Origin: Bacteroidota bacterium | GTDB taxonomy: Bacteria > Bacteroidota > Bacteroidia > CAILMK01 > JAAYUY01 | Reading direction: 5' to 3' | NCBI GenBank assembly: GCA_016776505.1 | Contig: JADHTG010000015.1 | Span: forward strand, 1 to 55,097 | Length of the DNA: 55,097 nucleotides | Shown: positions 54,701 through 55,097 of the stretch, piece after piece | Layout: every line of letters begins with the position of its first letter | Position numbering within the stretch: the first letter of the stretch is position 1 | Position numbers and translations under genes: made by a program | The notes under the pieces: generated by a model | What the model was told of the DNA's origin: nothing | The model's database searches: none | The model's input: the letters and a program-made list of their open reading frames with translations, nothing else

Positions 54701-55097
54701 GTTGCTGTAGAAGAACTGCCATCCCCGAAAGTCCAGCTATAAGCCATGGATCCGGAGTTGATATTGGTCAGGTTGGAGAAAACAAAACTATTCCCGTTGA
54801 AACACTGCTGTGAATCATTGACACTGAAATCAGCTACCGGGTTGGGGAAAATATAAACCGTTTTGCTCAATGAATCCGCACATCCCAAATCAGATGTACT
54901 GACCAGCTTGACCGTAAATGTATCATCCAGGCTGTAAGTATGTAATGGGTCAGTGAGAGAAGACGAACTACCATCACCAAATGTCCACCGATAAGTCTGT
55001 GTTCCTGTATTAATTGTTGAAGTATTTGTGAAAATAAACAGGTTTTCATTAATGCATTGCTGCGAGTCGTTGATGTTGAAAGCGGGAAGTGGGTTTG
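51514..55097 (-). CDS. Giant PKD-repeat protein with T9SS type B sorting domain (N-terminus beyond window)
   Basis: The frame stays open to the right edge, giving at least 1194 residues with no start codon inside the window. A TTG at 54886-54888 is internal, not a start. At least ten consecutive PKD repeats of exactly 84 residues (252 bp) are visible, each with an (F/S)(S/T)(I/V)NDSxQC start and a downstream SxxxCxDS pair. A divergent PKD-like unit follows (CLGDTIYFTDQS), then an FN3-like segment and the type B C-terminal domain (VPNAFTPNEDENNP, IYNRWGQLVFYSND, YYYNISAKGTKGQ). The protein is a surface adhesin candidate exported by the T9SS. A conserved cysteine pair per repeat suggests one disulfide each. 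Confidence 0.9.
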   Translation of the reverse strand, partial: NPLPAFNINDSQQCINENLFIFTNTSTINTGTQTYRWTFGDGSSSSLTDPLHTYSLDDTFTVKLVSTSDLGCADSLSKTVYIFPNPVADFSVNDSQQCFNGNSFVFSNLTNINSGSMAYSWTFGDGSSSTATSPSHSYSVDDTFSVKLIVNSNLSCTDSAFKTTYVFPSPVPGFSINDSQQCIIGNQFLFSNSSFINTGSQTYYWDFGDGSSSSLTNPSHTYLSDDTFTVKLVNSSDLGCTDSLSKTVYVFPNPVADFSVNDSQQCFKANNFAFTNLSAINSGNQNFYWNMGDGSNSTSQNPNHSYANDDTFTVSLMVMSDLNCKDSISKKVYVFPSPVLSFTINDSMQCLRGNHFIFGNNTTINTGSMTYEWSFGNADSSYLESPSYNYPTDDTFLVELVALSDLYCSDSLAHTTYVHPMPLSNFSVNDSSQCYNGNTFSFTNQSSLKWGSLSYNWNFGDGNNSLLIDPQHAYSTDDTFLVTLISTSGMGCIDSHIREMIVFPSPGSAFSVNLQSQCLTGNNFVFTNNTLINSGFLNHQWYFGDGDSQTTINANHTYLLADTFVVSLVSNSSLGCYDTSNTIVFVRPMPLSDFSINDSQQCRNGNFFQFNNNSTITYGMLTYWWDFDDGNNSTALSPSHSYLSDNTYSVTLISQSDYNCHDTISNNVYVFPSPNVDFSINDSTQCLRWNRFNFINNTIINSGTVNYAWYFGDGNQSTGVNPQHTYSNFNTYTVKLVGLSDQNCPDSISKQTTVFPMPQAGFTINDSFQCLTANQFILTNTTTIPTGSNTYYWNFGDTNTSILLNPVHTYDTNGIYMIELVASSNSGCLDTFTNAVEVFPMPRPDFSFTTPCLGDTIYFTDQSVIDPPDALFSWFWDFGNSNTSIDQNSWSQFTIAGVYAVRLTVTSDNGCQRSISQQLTFNDKVDPTIVDYATVEDNKEIYIKWSPVFVGVPITFELERAINYGGFTNLANFTPDILDYYDQNVSVDKYSYLYRLRVIDVCNYISPYSNIGKTILLKVNEDEEFPELSWTAYEKWTIGVDRYLVELLDEDYGYFKQVEIVQDTSFTDKLTKDNYAEYCYRITAFRRGDDAQSVSNVICIPTPFNIWVPNAFTPNEDENNPTFKVQGSFVREYEILIYNRWGQLVFYSNDINHSWDGTYEGMLLPEGQYYYNISAKGTKGQAKRLSGSVLLMR
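52660..55097 (-). repeat. Tandem 252-bp PKD repeats
   Basis: Units recur with exact 252-nt spacing: the TGCTG / QQC region is at 54050, 54302, 54554, 54806 and 55058. Units two apart are nearly identical in stretches, such as 54302-54395 against 54806-54899, showing recent duplication of a two-unit block. Confidence 0.85.

Noticed and set aside
54867..55049. A separate 60-codon minus-strand open frame and the TTG at 54888 as a start for the PKD protein
   Set aside because: The PKD frame is open through to the right edge with a further complete PKD repeat upstream, so the TTG is internal and the other frame is a shadow.
1..55097. tRNA, rRNA, CRISPR arrays, prophage or transposase genes
   Set aside because: None could be recognised by reading the sequence; absence was not verified by dedicated searches.

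Overview
The window is AT-rich chromosomal DNA from a member of the Bacteroidota. The evidence is a gldK-gldL-gldM-gldN type IX secretion (T9SS) locus with a PorP/SprF-family gene beside it, three cargo proteins with T9SS C-terminal sorting domains, a TonB-dependent receptor with a CarboxypepD_reg-like N-terminus, DUF4271 and DUF5723 proteins, and repeated TAnnTTTG -7 promoter elements. No tRNA, rRNA, CRISPR array, prophage or complete insertion sequence was recognised. Genus and species cannot be named from this sequence alone.

Layout. 1-135 is the 3' end of purA. 305-6260 is the T9SS locus, read leftwards (porP/sprF, gldK, gldL, gldM, gldN), with a good Bacteroidota promoter in front of gldK. 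6366-9321 is a tight leftward radA - DUF4271 - hemD operon. 9410-15292 holds rnhA, a SLOG-fold protein, a small anti-sigma-like protein, a vWA membrane protein and a solitary HTH-DNA methyltransferase. 15478-21963 holds a DoxX protein, an SLC12-like transporter, a Cys/Met-metabolism PLP enzyme and a heme-receptor-like TonB-dependent receptor. 22282-29355 holds a split molybdoenzyme system: a DmsB-DmsC fusion and a catalytic molybdopterin subunit, separated by a DUF116 gene, a cysteine-bearing protein of unknown function and a MATE transporter. 29676-39051 holds a PAS histidine kinase, a T9SS cargo protein, a C69 dipeptidase, a nucleotide-sugar dehydrogenase, a class A beta-lactamase-like serine hydrolase and two lipoproteins.

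39173-42911 is the most interesting block: a Crp/Fnr regulator divergent from a sulfide:quinone oxidoreductase-like flavoprotein, a DUF1641 protein, a DsrC/TusE-like protein that keeps only the C-terminal cysteine, and a DsrE2-like protein. A perfect TGAT-N4-ATCA palindrome lies between the divergent genes. I read this as a regulated sulfide-oxidation and sulfane-sulfur-carrier module without dsrAB, tusA or rhodanese genes in the window.

43053-49243 holds rnhB, a secreted two-HKD phospholipase D-like T9SS protein, and an overlapping lipoprotein/outer-membrane DUF5723 pair. 49240-51388 is a leftward sufS-sufE-sufT set without sufBCD in view. 51514 to the right edge is the C-terminal part of a very large PKD-repeat T9SS type B protein with an exact 252-bp (84-residue) repeat period. 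It runs off the window.

Several intergenic gaps contain short interspersed palindromic repeats, one family present twice (22060-22104 and 34075-34115). Pairing of divergent and convergent transcripts, several -7 elements and a few hairpin terminators give a reasonable operon picture. All functions are inferred from sequence motifs and family knowledge; nothing was searched or computed.
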